DNA from: Methylocystis hirsuta
GTDB lineage: Bacteria; Pseudomonadota; Alphaproteobacteria; Rhizobiales; Beijerinckiaceae
Assembly (NCBI RefSeq): GCF_003722355.1
Contig: NZ_QWDD01000004.1
Coordinates: forward strand, 94,364-158,363
Direction: 5' to 3'
Length of the DNA: 64,000 nt
In this document: positions 8,582 to 20,164 of the stretch, one piece after another
How positions within the stretch are numbered: position 1 is the stretch's first letter
How the letters are laid out: the number at the start of each line of letters is the position of its first letter
Translations under genes and position numbers: made by a program
Notes under the pieces: generated by a model
The model's input: the letters and a program-made list of their open reading frames with translations, nothing else
Databases searched by the model: none
Told to the model about the DNA's origin: nothing

Positions 8582-8713
8582 GTGGACGCTGAGCTGCTGC
8601 AGCGACCGACCTCCGAAGCGGATCTCGACGGGGTTTTGGGTCTGCGCAAAGAAGACGCGAAACAATTGCACGAGACAGCAGACGCTTGGGACGAACCGTC
8701 GGAGGTGGAATAA
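8582..8713 (+). CDS. possible 43-residue acidic protein
   Basis: A GTG-initiated frame with AAGGGG 6 bases upstream. It is rich in acidic residues and contains LDGVLGLRKEDAKQL, ending DEPSEVE. The composition looks coding but the family is unknown. It could be the tail of a lost gene. Confidence 0.3.
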   Translation: MDAELLQRPTSEADLDGVLGLRKEDAKQLHETADAWDEPSEVE

Positions 8714-9008
8714 GTTCGCAGGCGGTGTCATATCCGGCTATCCTTCGCGGTCAGATCCTCGCAGATCAGGAACGCAAGCTCGCGACAATTTGAGAGAGGG
8801 ACCGTTCCGCGCCACACCCTGCCGTTCGGGCCGTAACTTTGCCGCGCCAAAGGCCTAATGGCAGGTCTGATTTGACATAATGGGTCTATAAGTGAGCACT
8901 GTCGCTTGACCGCCAGCTTGCTCGAGCGATGCGCTTCAGGGATGCTCGCGCGTTAACGCCTTTGTGTCGGATTTTGGCCCGCATGATTGACGTCGCAAAG
9001 CGTCGGCC

Positions 9009-9022
9009 TTGAGATAGATCAC
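9009..9022. promoter_or_regulatory. weak FNR/FixK-like site
   Basis: TTGAGATAGATCAC matches the TTGAT-N4-ATCAA palindrome at 8 of 10 half-site bases. It lies about 86 bases before the ATG of the ACP-AMP ligase fusion gene, a plausible activator distance. It may be chance. Confidence 0.35.
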
Positions 9023-9107
9023 GTCAGCGAAATGTTTTGCACGTGGACGTGACGATGATGTGCGACCATGATTTGCAGCTACGACGCTGGAGATGAGCGT
9101 AAATTGA

Positions 9108-12032
<2,925 letters not shown>

Positions 12033-12060
12033 GAAAGAGCAATTGAAGGAATGAGCTTCA

Positions 12061-13719
12061 ATGGAGCGGATCTGGCTGAAAAGTTACAGCGCGGGAGTCC
12101 CTACGGAAGTCGATGTCAGGGCTTATCGTTCCATCATCGACCTTTTTGAGCGGAGCGTCGCGAAATTTTCGGACAAGCCCGCATTTATTCAAATGGACGC
12201 GACTCTCACATACGCCGAGGTCGATCGCCTGTCCCGCGACTTTGCGGTCTATTTGAGCGAGGAGCTTAAACTTCAAAAAGGCGCGCGCGTCGCGCTGATG
12301 ATGCTCAACATTTTTCAATATCCGATCGCGCTACTCGGGGCTCTCAGGGCGGGATATGTCGTGGTCAATTGCAATCCGCTCTACACCGCGCGCGAGCTCG
12401 AACGGCAGTTGGCGGATTCCGGCGCCGAAACGATCGTCATCATCGAAAATTTCGCGTCCGTTCTACAAGAAGCGCTGCCCCGGACGGCGATCAAGCATGT
12501 CATCACAACGCGCATCGGCGATATGCTGGGTTGGGGTCAAGGAGCGCTCGTCAATTTCGTCGTTAAATATGTCAGGAGGCTTGTGCCGGCTTGGAACATT
12601 CCGGGCGCGGCGAAATTTGGCGCCGCGTTGCGGCGGGGCGCGAACCTCGCTTGGACGGCGCCATCGATAGAGCCCGACGACATCGCCTTTCTGCAATATA
12701 CCGGTGGTACGACAGGCGTGCCGAAAGGCGCGATGCTGATGCATCGCAACATTGTCGCCAACCTCCAGCAGCATCACGCGCATTTGAACGCCGTGCTTCG
12801 GGAAGGGCGCGACGTCGTGATTACGGCCATACCGCTGTTTCACATCTATGCGTTGACGGTCAGCTGCCTGCTCGCAATCAAGGTCGGCGCAGCCAATGTG
12901 CTGATCGCCAACCCGCGCGACATACCCGGACTCGTGAAGGAGCTACAAAAGCACAGATTCACCTGCCTTCCCGGCGTCAACACCTTGTTCAAGGCGCTGC
13001 TGGACAATGCTGAATTCGCGCGGCTGGATTTTTCGAGTTTGAGCATCGCCGCCTCGGGCGGCTCCGCGCTGCAGAAGGCGGTGGCGATGAAATGGAAGGC
13101 CGTAACGGGCAAGACGCTGATCGAAGCCTATGGCCTAACCGAGACCTCACCCGTCGTGACGTGCAATCCAACGGACCTGATCGAATTCAACGGCTCATGC
13201 GGCGTTCCGATTCCCTCGACCGAAGTCGCCATCAAGGACGACCAGGGCGCCGACCTGCCGATTGGAGAAGCCGGCGAACTCTGCGTGCGCGGGCCGCAAG
13301 TCATGAAAGGCTACTGGAAAAAGCCCGAGGAGATGGCGAAAATCATGACCTCGGACGGCTTCTTGCGGACCGGCGACATCGCGACGATGGACGAGAATGG
13401 CTTCGTGCGCATCGTCGATCGCAAGAAGGACATGATCAATGTTTCCGGTTTCAAAGTTTATCCCAATGAAGTGGAAGACGTCGTTTCGATGCATTCCGGC
13501 GTGCGGGATGTCGGCGCGGTCGGCGTTCCCGATCCGGTATCGGGAGAGGCTGTCAAAGTGATCGTCGTAAGGCGCGACCCGTCCTTGACAGAGGCTGAGC
13601 TCAGGACGCACTGTCGCAAATATCTCACGGGCTACAAGGTTCCACACGTCATCGAGTTTCGAGACGAATTGCCGAAAACGAATCTAGGCAAGATTCTGCG
13701 AAGGGCGTTGCGCGATTAG
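12061..13719 (+). CDS. fadD: long-chain fatty acid-CoA ligase
   Basis: A 552-residue acyl-CoA synthetase of the ANL family that forms acyl-CoA from fatty acid, ATP and CoA at the inner membrane face. Visible motifs are YTGGTTGVPKGA (P-loop), EAYGLTETSP, TGDIATMDENGF and NVSGFKVYPNEVE (FACS signature), with the catalytic lysine near the end in KTNLGKILRR. Length is normal for FadD. Start: ATG at 12061 after GAAGGAATG. It is 28 bases downstream of the ACP-ligase-acyltransferase gene and 42 bases upstream of polX, so the three genes probably form one transcript. The two ligases may feed different carriers, CoA and ACP. Confidence 0.93.
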   Translation: MERIWLKSYSAGVPTEVDVRAYRSIIDLFERSVAKFSDKPAFIQMDATLTYAEVDRLSRDFAVYLSEELKLQKGARVALMMLNIFQYPIALLGALRAGYVVVNCNPLYTARELERQLADSGAETIVIIENFASVLQEALPRTAIKHVITTRIGDMLGWGQGALVNFVVKYVRRLVPAWNIPGAAKFGAALRRGANLAWTAPSIEPDDIAFLQYTGGTTGVPKGAMLMHRNIVANLQQHHAHLNAVLREGRDVVITAIPLFHIYALTVSCLLAIKVGAANVLIANPRDIPGLVKELQKHRFTCLPGVNTLFKALLDNAEFARLDFSSLSIAASGGSALQKAVAMKWKAVTGKTLIEAYGLTETSPVVTCNPTDLIEFNGSCGVPIPSTEVAIKDDQGADLPIGEAGELCVRGPQVMKGYWKKPEEMAKIMTSDGFLRTGDIATMDENGFVRIVDRKKDMINVSGFKVYPNEVEDVVSMHSGVRDVGAVGVPDPVSGEAVKVIVVRRDPSLTEAELRTHCRKYLTGYKVPHVIEFRDELPKTNLGKILRRALRD

Positions 13720-13761
13720 GGCGTTAGGCGCGACGACGCGCAATCATTCGGAGGCGTTGGG

Positions 13762-15477
13762 ATGCCTGTCCACAATGCCGAAATCGCCGCAATGTTCGAC
13801 CAGGCGGCGGAGCTCCTTGAGATCAAGGGCGATAATCCGTTTCGCACGCGAGCCTATCGGCGCGCCGCGCGCGTTCTCGAGAGTCTGCCCAAGAGCGTGG
13901 CGGCGATGTTGCGCGCGGGCGAAGACCTCGCCGAACTGCCGGGGATCGGCGAAGATCTGGCGAGCAAAATCGCGACGATTGTCGAGACAGGCAAATTCGA
14001 CCTGCTGGAGTCGCTCAAACGCGAGCTTCCCGGAGATCTCGGCGAAATCGCCGCCATTCCCGGCCTTGGCCCGAAACGCGTCAAGCTGCTCATTGAGAAG
14101 CTCGGCGTTCGTTCGATCGAGGACGTTCGCCGCGCCGCAAAGCGAGGCCGATTGGGCGAGCTTCCCGGCTTCGGCCCCAAGCTCCAACAAAACATCTTGG
14201 CGGCGCTCGCCAAGCCCGTCGCCGCGAAGCGCTTCAAATTGCCATTCGCCGAAGCGGAAGCGGGCGCGCTGATCGATTGGCTCAGTCGCGGCTTGGATGG
14301 CGGCCGCGTCGTAGCGGCGGGGAGCTTTCGGCGCCGTCGTGACACCGTGGGCGATCTCGACATTCTCGCGACGACGACCCGCGCGGCTGCGGTCGGCGAC
14401 AGGCTCGTCGAATACGAGGATGTCGCGAAGGCGCTCGCCCATGGCCCGACCCGAACGACTGTTATCCTGCGCTCAGGGATTCAGGTCGATCTGCGCGTCG
14501 TCAAGGAAGAGAGCTGTGGCGCCGCTCTAATGTATTTCACCGGCTCCAAGGCCCATAATATCGCATTGCGCAATCTTGCCGTCGATCGCGGCTGGAAGCT
14601 CAACGAATACGGCTTGTTCGACGAGGACAGCGCCATCGCCGGCGAAACCGAGGAAGGAATATACAAGAAGCTCGGTCTTCAATTTGTGCCGCCGGAGTTG
14701 CGCGAGGATCGGGGCGAAATCGCGCTCGCGCAGAAGAATGCGCTGCCCCATCTCGTGCAACTGTCCGACATTCGCGGCGACCTCCATGTCCATTCAAATT
14801 GGAGCGATGGGAATGCGACCATCGCCGAGATGACTCAGGCGGCGAAAGCGCGCGGTTACGCCTATATGGCATTGACCGATCATAGCCGGCGCGTGACGAT
14901 CGCCCATGGGTTGGATCGCGCCCGCTTGTTGCGCCAGATCGACGAGATCGACCGTCTCAACGCCAAATTACGCGGCTTTACCGTACTGAAGGGCATCGAG
15001 GTCGACATTCTTGCCGACGGAAGTCTCGATTTGCCAGACGAGGTTTTGTCGCGGCTCGACATCGTTGTCGCCGCGGTTCACTACAAATTCGACTTGTCGC
15101 GCGACGAGCAAACGGAGCGCATCATCCGGGCGATGGACAATCGGCATGTATCGATCTTGGCCCATCCGACTGGTCGCTTGATCGAAGAACGCGCGCCCTA
15201 TGACATCGACATGGATCGCGTGATGACGGCGGCCAAGGAACGCGGTTGCTGCCTGGAGCTTAACGCCGAGCCCGATCGCCTTGACTTGACAGACGTCGCC
15301 GCCAAGGCTGCAAAGGAATTGGGCGTGCAAATCGCGATCTCCACGGACGCGCATTCGACCGCCGGTCTCGCGTATATGCGCTATGGCGTAGACCAGGCGC
15401 GTCGCGGATGGTTGGAGCCTGGGGATGTCATAAACACGCGGCCGCTACGATACCTCAAGAAATTGATCAGGCGATAG
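13762..15477 (+). CDS. polX: DNA polymerase/3'-5' exonuclease PolX
   Basis: A 571-residue bacterial family-X polymerase that fills short gaps in base-excision repair. Order: an N-terminal 8-kDa/HhH part with ELPGIGEDLASKI and AAIPGLGPKRVK, the nucleotidyltransferase core with GSFRRRRDTVGDLDIL (the catalytic GDLD aspartates), and a C-terminal PHP domain from about residue 340 with DLHVHSNWSDG, LTDHS, KGIEVDIL and ILAHPTGR. The metal ligands of both domains look complete. A strong GGAGGCG precedes the ATG at 13762. It is the third gene of the lipid-ligase run. A decayed N-terminal piece of a second polX is present at about 60614. Confidence 0.94.
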   Translation: MPVHNAEIAAMFDQAAELLEIKGDNPFRTRAYRRAARVLESLPKSVAAMLRAGEDLAELPGIGEDLASKIATIVETGKFDLLESLKRELPGDLGEIAAIPGLGPKRVKLLIEKLGVRSIEDVRRAAKRGRLGELPGFGPKLQQNILAALAKPVAAKRFKLPFAEAEAGALIDWLSRGLDGGRVVAAGSFRRRRDTVGDLDILATTTRAAAVGDRLVEYEDVAKALAHGPTRTTVILRSGIQVDLRVVKEESCGAALMYFTGSKAHNIALRNLAVDRGWKLNEYGLFDEDSAIAGETEEGIYKKLGLQFVPPELREDRGEIALAQKNALPHLVQLSDIRGDLHVHSNWSDGNATIAEMTQAAKARGYAYMALTDHSRRVTIAHGLDRARLLRQIDEIDRLNAKLRGFTVLKGIEVDILADGSLDLPDEVLSRLDIVVAAVHYKFDLSRDEQTERIIRAMDNRHVSILAHPTGRLIEERAPYDIDMDRVMTAAKERGCCLELNAEPDRLDLTDVAAKAAKELGVQIAISTDAHSTAGLAYMRYGVDQARRGWLEPGDVINTRPLRYLKKLIRR

Positions 15478-15650
15478 CCGCGGCGCTATGGCGCATGACG
15501 GCGCGGCATTCTCATCGCCCTTGGGTTCTTGCCCATCAAGGAGCCGGTGCATAAGCTCATCTTAGCTAAGTCCCACGCGAAAAATGCATTCGATCGACGC
15601 CGTGTCTTAAACGATGGAAGAAGAGGCGTTGCGGCTGCGGGAAACATTAG

Positions 15651-16168
15651 ATGCGCGCCTCTGATAACGCTGCCCGTTATGCGACGATCCACAAGGATCC
15701 GGCCTCCTTTGCGGTTCCGTCAAACCTTGCGGACTATCGCGCCGTCTGCGCCGCGTTCAACTGGGAGGCGGCGCGCAAAGGCTTGAGCGGATTGCCGCAG
15801 GGAAGGGGTCTGAACATCGCTTACGAGGCGGTGGACCGACATGCCTACGGTCCCCGCGCGGATCGCACAGCGCTGCGGTGGATCGGGAAGACCGGAGAAC
15901 GTCGCGATTATTCCTATCGCGAACTGGTCCTCGCAACCAATCGCCTCGCAAACGCCTTACAATCCATGGGCGTCAAGTCGGGCGACAATGTCTTCGTTCT
16001 GCTCGGCCGCGCTCCGGAGCTTTACGTCGCCGTTCTGGGCGCGTTGAAGATGAAGTGCGTCGTCACGCCGCTCTTCTCCGCGTTCGGGCCAGAGCCGATC
16101 GCGACCCGCATGGAAATCGGCGATGCGCGCGTCCTGGTCACGACCGAAACGCTTTATCCGCGCAAGGT
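15651..16168 (+). pseudogene. acs: acetyl-CoA synthetase-type gene, 5' fragment
   Basis: Starts [17 protein letters not shown] and runs through the N-terminal part of an ACS/AMP-binding enzyme ([35 protein letters not shown]) to YPRKV, where homology stops and a stop codon follows at 16178. The remaining two-thirds of the enzyme is missing here. The last 275 bases (15894-16168) occur identically at 38605-38879, where the gene continues further. This fragment cannot be active. Confidence 0.88.
15894..16168 (+). repeat. 275-bp direct repeat, copy 1
   Basis: Identical over its whole length to 38605-38879 in the same orientation (offset 22711). It lies inside the acs fragments and marks both ends of a 22.7-kb rearranged interval. 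Confidence 0.95.
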
Positions 16169-16309
16169 TTTTCTGTAGCGAACCCAGAAGTTGCGCGCGT
16201 CCCACGACCGCTGGCGCCACAATAACGATCTCGACCCATGGCGACCGCTGCGGTGAAGCCGTCGGAACGGTCCTATGCCTTCGCGGCGACGAGGGCGTCC
16301 TCCTCAATT

Positions 16310-16395
16310 CGCCATGAACCGCGTTGACCCGCGGTCCGCGCAACAGCCCCGCCGCCGGCGATCAGATCGTCAATGAGGATCGTGACGCTCCGCGC
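16310..16395 (-). pseudogene. ribose-phosphate pyrophosphokinase fragment
   Basis: The minus strand encodes VTILIDDLIAGGGAVARTA, which parallels the PRPP-binding loop IIIDDLISGGGTVARTA of the intact enzyme at 28937-30457. The bases differ clearly from that copy, so it is an older paralog scrap. Nothing else of the gene is recognisable. Confidence 0.6.
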
Positions 16396-16592
16396 GTGCT
16401 GTTGAAGCGCCCTGACATCATCATCATGGACGAGCCCACTTCGGCCCTCGACGAAATGGACGCGGATGATGGTGCTTCTGCGCGAGTCGGCGCCGGGTTC
16501 GACCATTGTCCATGCCACTCGCCGGCCGGCGCGCGAGCGCTTCTACGACCGCAAGGTCCACCTCAAGGCGAGAACCACATCGTGAGCCGGAC
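16396..16592 (+). pseudogene. ABC transporter ATPase C-terminal fragment
   Basis: Encodes LLKRPDIIIMDEPTSALDE, a Walker B plus D-loop. After a one-base frameshift near 16460 it continues with the end of the domain (STIVHATRRPARERFYDR and KVHLKA). The order resembles the ATPase part of SbmA/YddA-type exporters. Walker A and the membrane domain are missing. Confidence 0.6.
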
Positions 16593-16948
16593 AAGTCGTT
16601 GATCTTCGATGGGCGGGCATCATCCGGCGCGTTGCCGAATTTAATCGGCGCGTCACAGATGAATCGCATGATCACTCCTGCGGAATGAACGGGCTGATAC
16701 CTGGTTATAGCGGCCCCATGCGTCAGTCTGGCACAATTGGGAAACCCTGATATGCCCCCCCGCCCGAGCCAATGGTCGGCGAGCATTTCTCTGAAGACGA
16801 CGTAACATTGCGCAACTCGGTGCGCGCGGAAATCTTGAGACAGTAACGGAGAGCCAGACCTCGAGCATGAATGCATCGTTCTGCCGATATGATTTGCGGA
16901 TCAGTTGAAAACACGAGAAGGGCGCGCTCGCGATGTCCGCTGGATTTT
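16593..16948. other. spacer between ABC fragment and Tn3 end
   Basis: No complete gene seen. A minus-strand ATG at 16668 has a good GCAGGAGTG site and opens a frame beginning MRFICDAPIKFGN, but it runs into the ABC scrap. It may be the 5' stub of a lost gene. Confidence 0.4.
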
Positions 16949-16986
16949 GGGGTCATCGCAGAATCTTCCCAAAATCGTACGTTAAG
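16949..16986 (+). mobile_element. Tn3-family 38-bp terminal inverted repeat
   Basis: A 38-base sequence beginning GGGGTCATCGCAGAATC and ending CGTACGTTAAG has the length, GGGG start and TAAG end typical of Tn3-family transposon ends. It lies 132 bases before the tnpA remnant. The opposite end was not found in the window. Confidence 0.8.
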
Positions 16987-17118
16987 GGCGGTTGGCGCGC
17001 TGACCAGTCGCAGTTCAACTCCATTTAGCCCCCCGACTGCTCAACTCGGAATGCCGATATTTTATTTCTAGGCCAAAATGTTGCGCAAACATTTGTTTGC
17101 ACAACAAGGGGGCCAGCC

Positions 17119-18190
17119 ATGAAGAAGCACGAAATTCTTTCACCGCAATCCCGTGCTGCGCTATTCGACCCGCCAACAGATCCGGCAGCGATCGTCCGGC
17201 ACTACACGCTCTCGCCCGACGATTTAGCGCTAATCCGTCAACGACAGCGTGACGCCAATCGATTGGGATTCGCCGTGCACTTCGCCTATTTGAAATTCCC
17301 GGGCCGTGTTCTCGGCAGTGCAGAAGTTCCCTCTTGCGACATGGTGGCCTTTTTGGCCAGTCAGCTCGGGATCGAATCCGACGCTTACAGTGAATACCAC
17401 AGCGTGACGAAACCCGTCGGGAGCATATTAGCGACCTACAATCGTATCTGCGAGTTCGTCCTTTCAGCCGCGACGATTACCGCTGTATTGCAAGGATCGC
17501 TACGACCGAAGCAGTTGGCACCGATTGAGGCGATGTGATCGTTGCCGCCATGATTGAATCTCTCCGAGCTCGTGGCATTCTATTACCCGCGGTGACAGTT
17601 TTGGAACGCATTGGCCTGGCCGCCCGCGCCCGAAAGCAGGCTCACAAGAATCTCGTCGAGGGGTTGGAACGGCGGACAATTGCAGGAATGGAGGCGTTGA
17701 TCGCGGTCAGTGATGACAAAGACCGCACGCCGCTCGCGTGGTTACGTGATTGGCCGGAAGCGCCGACCCAGAAGAATTTGCTCGGGATCGTCGAGCGCAT
17801 GCAATTCGTCCGAGGTCTCGGCGTAGATCCGGATCGGGAACAACGGATTCATCGCGCGCGCTACAGGGCGATTGCTAAGGAAGCGTCCATTCTCAGCGTC
17901 CAGCATCTTTCACGGTTCGATGCACTGCGCCGATTGGCGACTCTGGTCGTGTTCGCCCGCGAGATGGAAGCGATCCTCACAGACGCCGCGCTCGTAATGT
18001 TCGACAAGATGCTTGGCGGCGTGTTCCGCCGCGCCTATCGCGCGTACAGAGAAAATGTTGTCCATCGAGCGAAGGCGCTCGATGCTTCGACACGTGCGCT
18101 TCTCCACATGGCAAAAGCCATGTTGGCCGCCAAGGCGTCCGGAGAGGATCAGGTTGCGGCAGTGGAACGCTCGCTCGGTTGGGAACGCTT
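17119..18190 (+). pseudogene. tnpA: Tn3-family transposase gene, broken
   Basis: The first frame (17119-17538) carries the N-terminal DUF4158-like region of Tn3 transposases (LSPQSRAALFDPP, HYTLSPDDLALIRQR, ATYNRICEFV). Translation shifts frame at the ATGTGA near 17535 and resumes with IESLRARGILLPAVTVLERI and further Tn3-like sequence up to ERSLGWERLK near 18190. Segments are missing between the parts and the catalytic DDE region is absent. The 3' side is joined to an ISL3 5' fragment on the opposite strand. The element is dead. Confidence 0.85.
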
Positions 18191-18423
18191 GAAAAGCGCT
18201 GCCAGCGCTGGAGACGGAGCTTCACAGTTGCGGGGGCGCCTTGCGCCGGCAAATCTTGTAGCTGGCGCTCATGCCAGCCGTGTCGATGGGTCGATCGCTT
18301 TCCACAGTCCGGACAGACACCAGACCCGATGGCCATTGCCGAAATCAGCCATTGGCCATCAATCTGTTCCGCGTCTAAAATCCCTACGCCCTCCCCAAGG
18401 GACCAAATTGATTTTCTCGCCAC
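18190..18423 (-). mobile_element. ISL3-family transposase N-terminal fragment
   Basis: From the ATG at 18423 the minus strand encodes an N-terminal zinc-binding region with CPDCGKRSTHRHGWHER and QLQDLPAQGAPATVKLRL, diagnostic of ISL3 transposases. It is cut at the junction with the Tn3 remnant. Upstream of the start, around 18466-18480, lies GCAACAGGAAGCGAGG, matching the putative terminal sequence near 8424 and 28360. Confidence 0.8.
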
Positions 18424-18599
18424 GCGGTCAAGCTATGGCCTCGCTCCAAATCGATCAAGGGCGCAACAGGAAGCGAGGCAGACCCCATTTGATGGCTTTT
18501 TGACGCGAAGTTTCATATTCTCAAGGCTTCTCTCCGCCGTTGACAACTGCACACCGTTGGAACGCGCGTACCGCCAAGTGAGCGTCATTTGCTCCTCTG

Positions 18600-19421
18600 T
18601 CATTTAGTGTTTCGGGAGTGCGGGCTGGGCAGATATGCGACGGACGGCATCCCGCGGATTGGCTGCGGGTAGAGGGCGAGGAGCTCTAGCACCTCGGGTG
18701 GCATCTCGGTTTTGACAGGCAGTCCGAGCTCGCGCGCCTCAGCGGCCGTGATCGCGTAGTCGTGCGTCCAACGGCCGTTCGTCAGCGTCTTGGCGAGCTC
18801 CGCAGCGCGGGTCGCGTCCATGCGATCCGCCAAAAGCTGCGTTGCCGTCTGCTCGAGCTGGGCGAGCGCCTTTTGAGCGATGTCGGCGAGAACGAGGGTT
18901 TCATCGTCGATCTCTGCGATGGGCTTTTGCTCGATAACACGCAAGAGCGAAACTGCCGGCAGGCCCTCGACCTGCGGTTCGAGCGGCCCCAGCACGGAGT
19001 GCCGACACATTACGATCTCGTCTGCGGCGAGCGCAATTAATGTCCCGCCCGACATGGCGTAGTGCGGGACAAATATCGTCACCTTGCCCTTGTGCCCGCT
19101 GAGCGCCAGCGCAATCTGGGTCGCCGCCAGGTACAAGCCGCCCGGCGTATGCAGAACCACATCGAGAGGCACGTTCGGATCGGTCAATTGGATCGCGCGC
19201 ATGACCTCTTCTGAATCGTTCATGTCAAGGTAGCGGACGATGGGGAGACCCAAAAGAGTTAGCCGCTCCTCGCGATGAACGAGCAATATCACCCGGGATC
19301 CGCGGGCCCGCTCGATCTGTGAGATCTTGCGCTGGCGCAAGCGCTCGAGAATGAATTGTCTCAACAGCGGCTGCAGCAAAACAAAGATGACGAAGGCCCA
19401 CAAGATAATGCTGAGGTCCAT
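18600..19421 (-). CDS. SDH-family Clp-fold serine proteinase
   Basis: A 273-residue membrane-anchored protein. One N-terminal membrane helix (about residues 4-22) is followed by a basic segment, then a ClpP/crotonase-like domain with HTPGG (91-95) and the nucleophile motif MSGGT (serine 124) in front of ALAADEIVM. This matches the serine dehydrogenase proteinase family (PF01972), whose members process or degrade membrane-associated proteins. The C-terminal helical part (LLADRMDATRAAELAKTL) also fits. The gene looks intact despite debris on both sides. The adjacent sequence shows no partner such as NfeD. Confidence 0.88.
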   Translation of the reverse strand: MDLSIILWAFVIFVLLQPLLRQFILERLRQRKISQIERARGSRVILLVHREERLTLLGLPIVRYLDMNDSEEVMRAIQLTDPNVPLDVVLHTPGGLYLAATQIALALSGHKGKVTIFVPHYAMSGGTLIALAADEIVMCRHSVLGPLEPQVEGLPAVSLLRVIEQKPIAEIDDETLVLADIAQKALAQLEQTATQLLADRMDATRAAELAKTLTNGRWTHDYAITAAEARELGLPVKTEMPPEVLELLALYPQPIRGMPSVAYLPSPHSRNTK

Positions 19422-19626
19422 GGGCCGGCTCCTGAGTTCCCGATGTTCAAGCGCTACTCGACTTGCTCCCGCAAGCTTACGCGTTGATGATGTGTGACGG
19501 CAATGCGCTGTCTCATGCGCGAAAGCTGATCGCTCATGTCCTGAGGCCCGTGACTTTCCCCAGCGAGGCTAGGCCAGAAGGTGGCGCAGCCCCGAGTTCT
19601 GCGCGATTTGTCGCGCAAGAGAGAGC

Positions 19627-19950
19627 GTGGCGGCCGCAAGGCGTCAACACAACTATATTGAAAATCTATTAGCGGCCTATGAGGCTGATCCGGCGTCGGT
19701 CGCCCTGGGTTGGCGAGAATTCTTCACAGGTCTCAACATGGCGCCCGGAGAGAATGGCAAGCCTTCCGGCCCTTCCTGGGCGAAGCCCGCGTGGGAGCCA
19801 GGAGTGAACGGGGAGCTCATCGCGGCGTTGGGCGGGGATTGGAGGGCGCGTAAGGCGAAAGCGCCAGCTCCCGTTTCGGCGGAGCGGCCTTTGTCGGGGG
19901 AAGAGATCCAAAAGGCGGCGCGCGACACTGTGCCAAGTCGGTCGGCGAAG
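19627..19950 (+). pseudogene. sucA: 2-oxoglutarate dehydrogenase E1 (sucA) 5' fragment
   Basis: Contains YIENLLAAYEADPASVALGWREFFTG and later PLSGEEIQKAARDTV, the N-terminal lipoyl-enzyme-binding region of SucA. The catalytic thiamine-diphosphate part is missing. Homology ends around 19945 and the next 200 bases hold nothing recognisable. The native start may lie just upstream in another frame. It is surely a gene scrap, not the organism's working sucA. Confidence 0.75.
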
Positions 19951-20164
19951 CGACGGTCGGACGCTAATCAAAAAGGCTGGCGACTTCATCGGAGCGGAGT
20001 ATCCGCTCCGATGAACTTGAGACCCGACAAAGTTACGCCGTGTACGCTCGCCTCGAGCATTTTAATCGCAGTCGCCGCCAAGAATGGGGAGACGGGCGCG
20101 CTCGGCGCGCTGCTCCCAACCGCTTCGCCAGTGCGCCACCGGGCTGAGGCCCGATGGCGGTCGC

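Larger units (their letters stand above)
8437..9107. other. 670-base stretch with little coding evidence
   Basis: No sizeable gene was recognised. It contains one possible small ORF (8582-8713) and an FNR-like site (9009-9022) near the following operon. Confidence 0.5.

Noticed and set aside
8873..8900. TTGACA followed by TATAAG, sigma-70 promoter look-alike
   Set aside because: The spacing is only about 9 bases instead of about 17.
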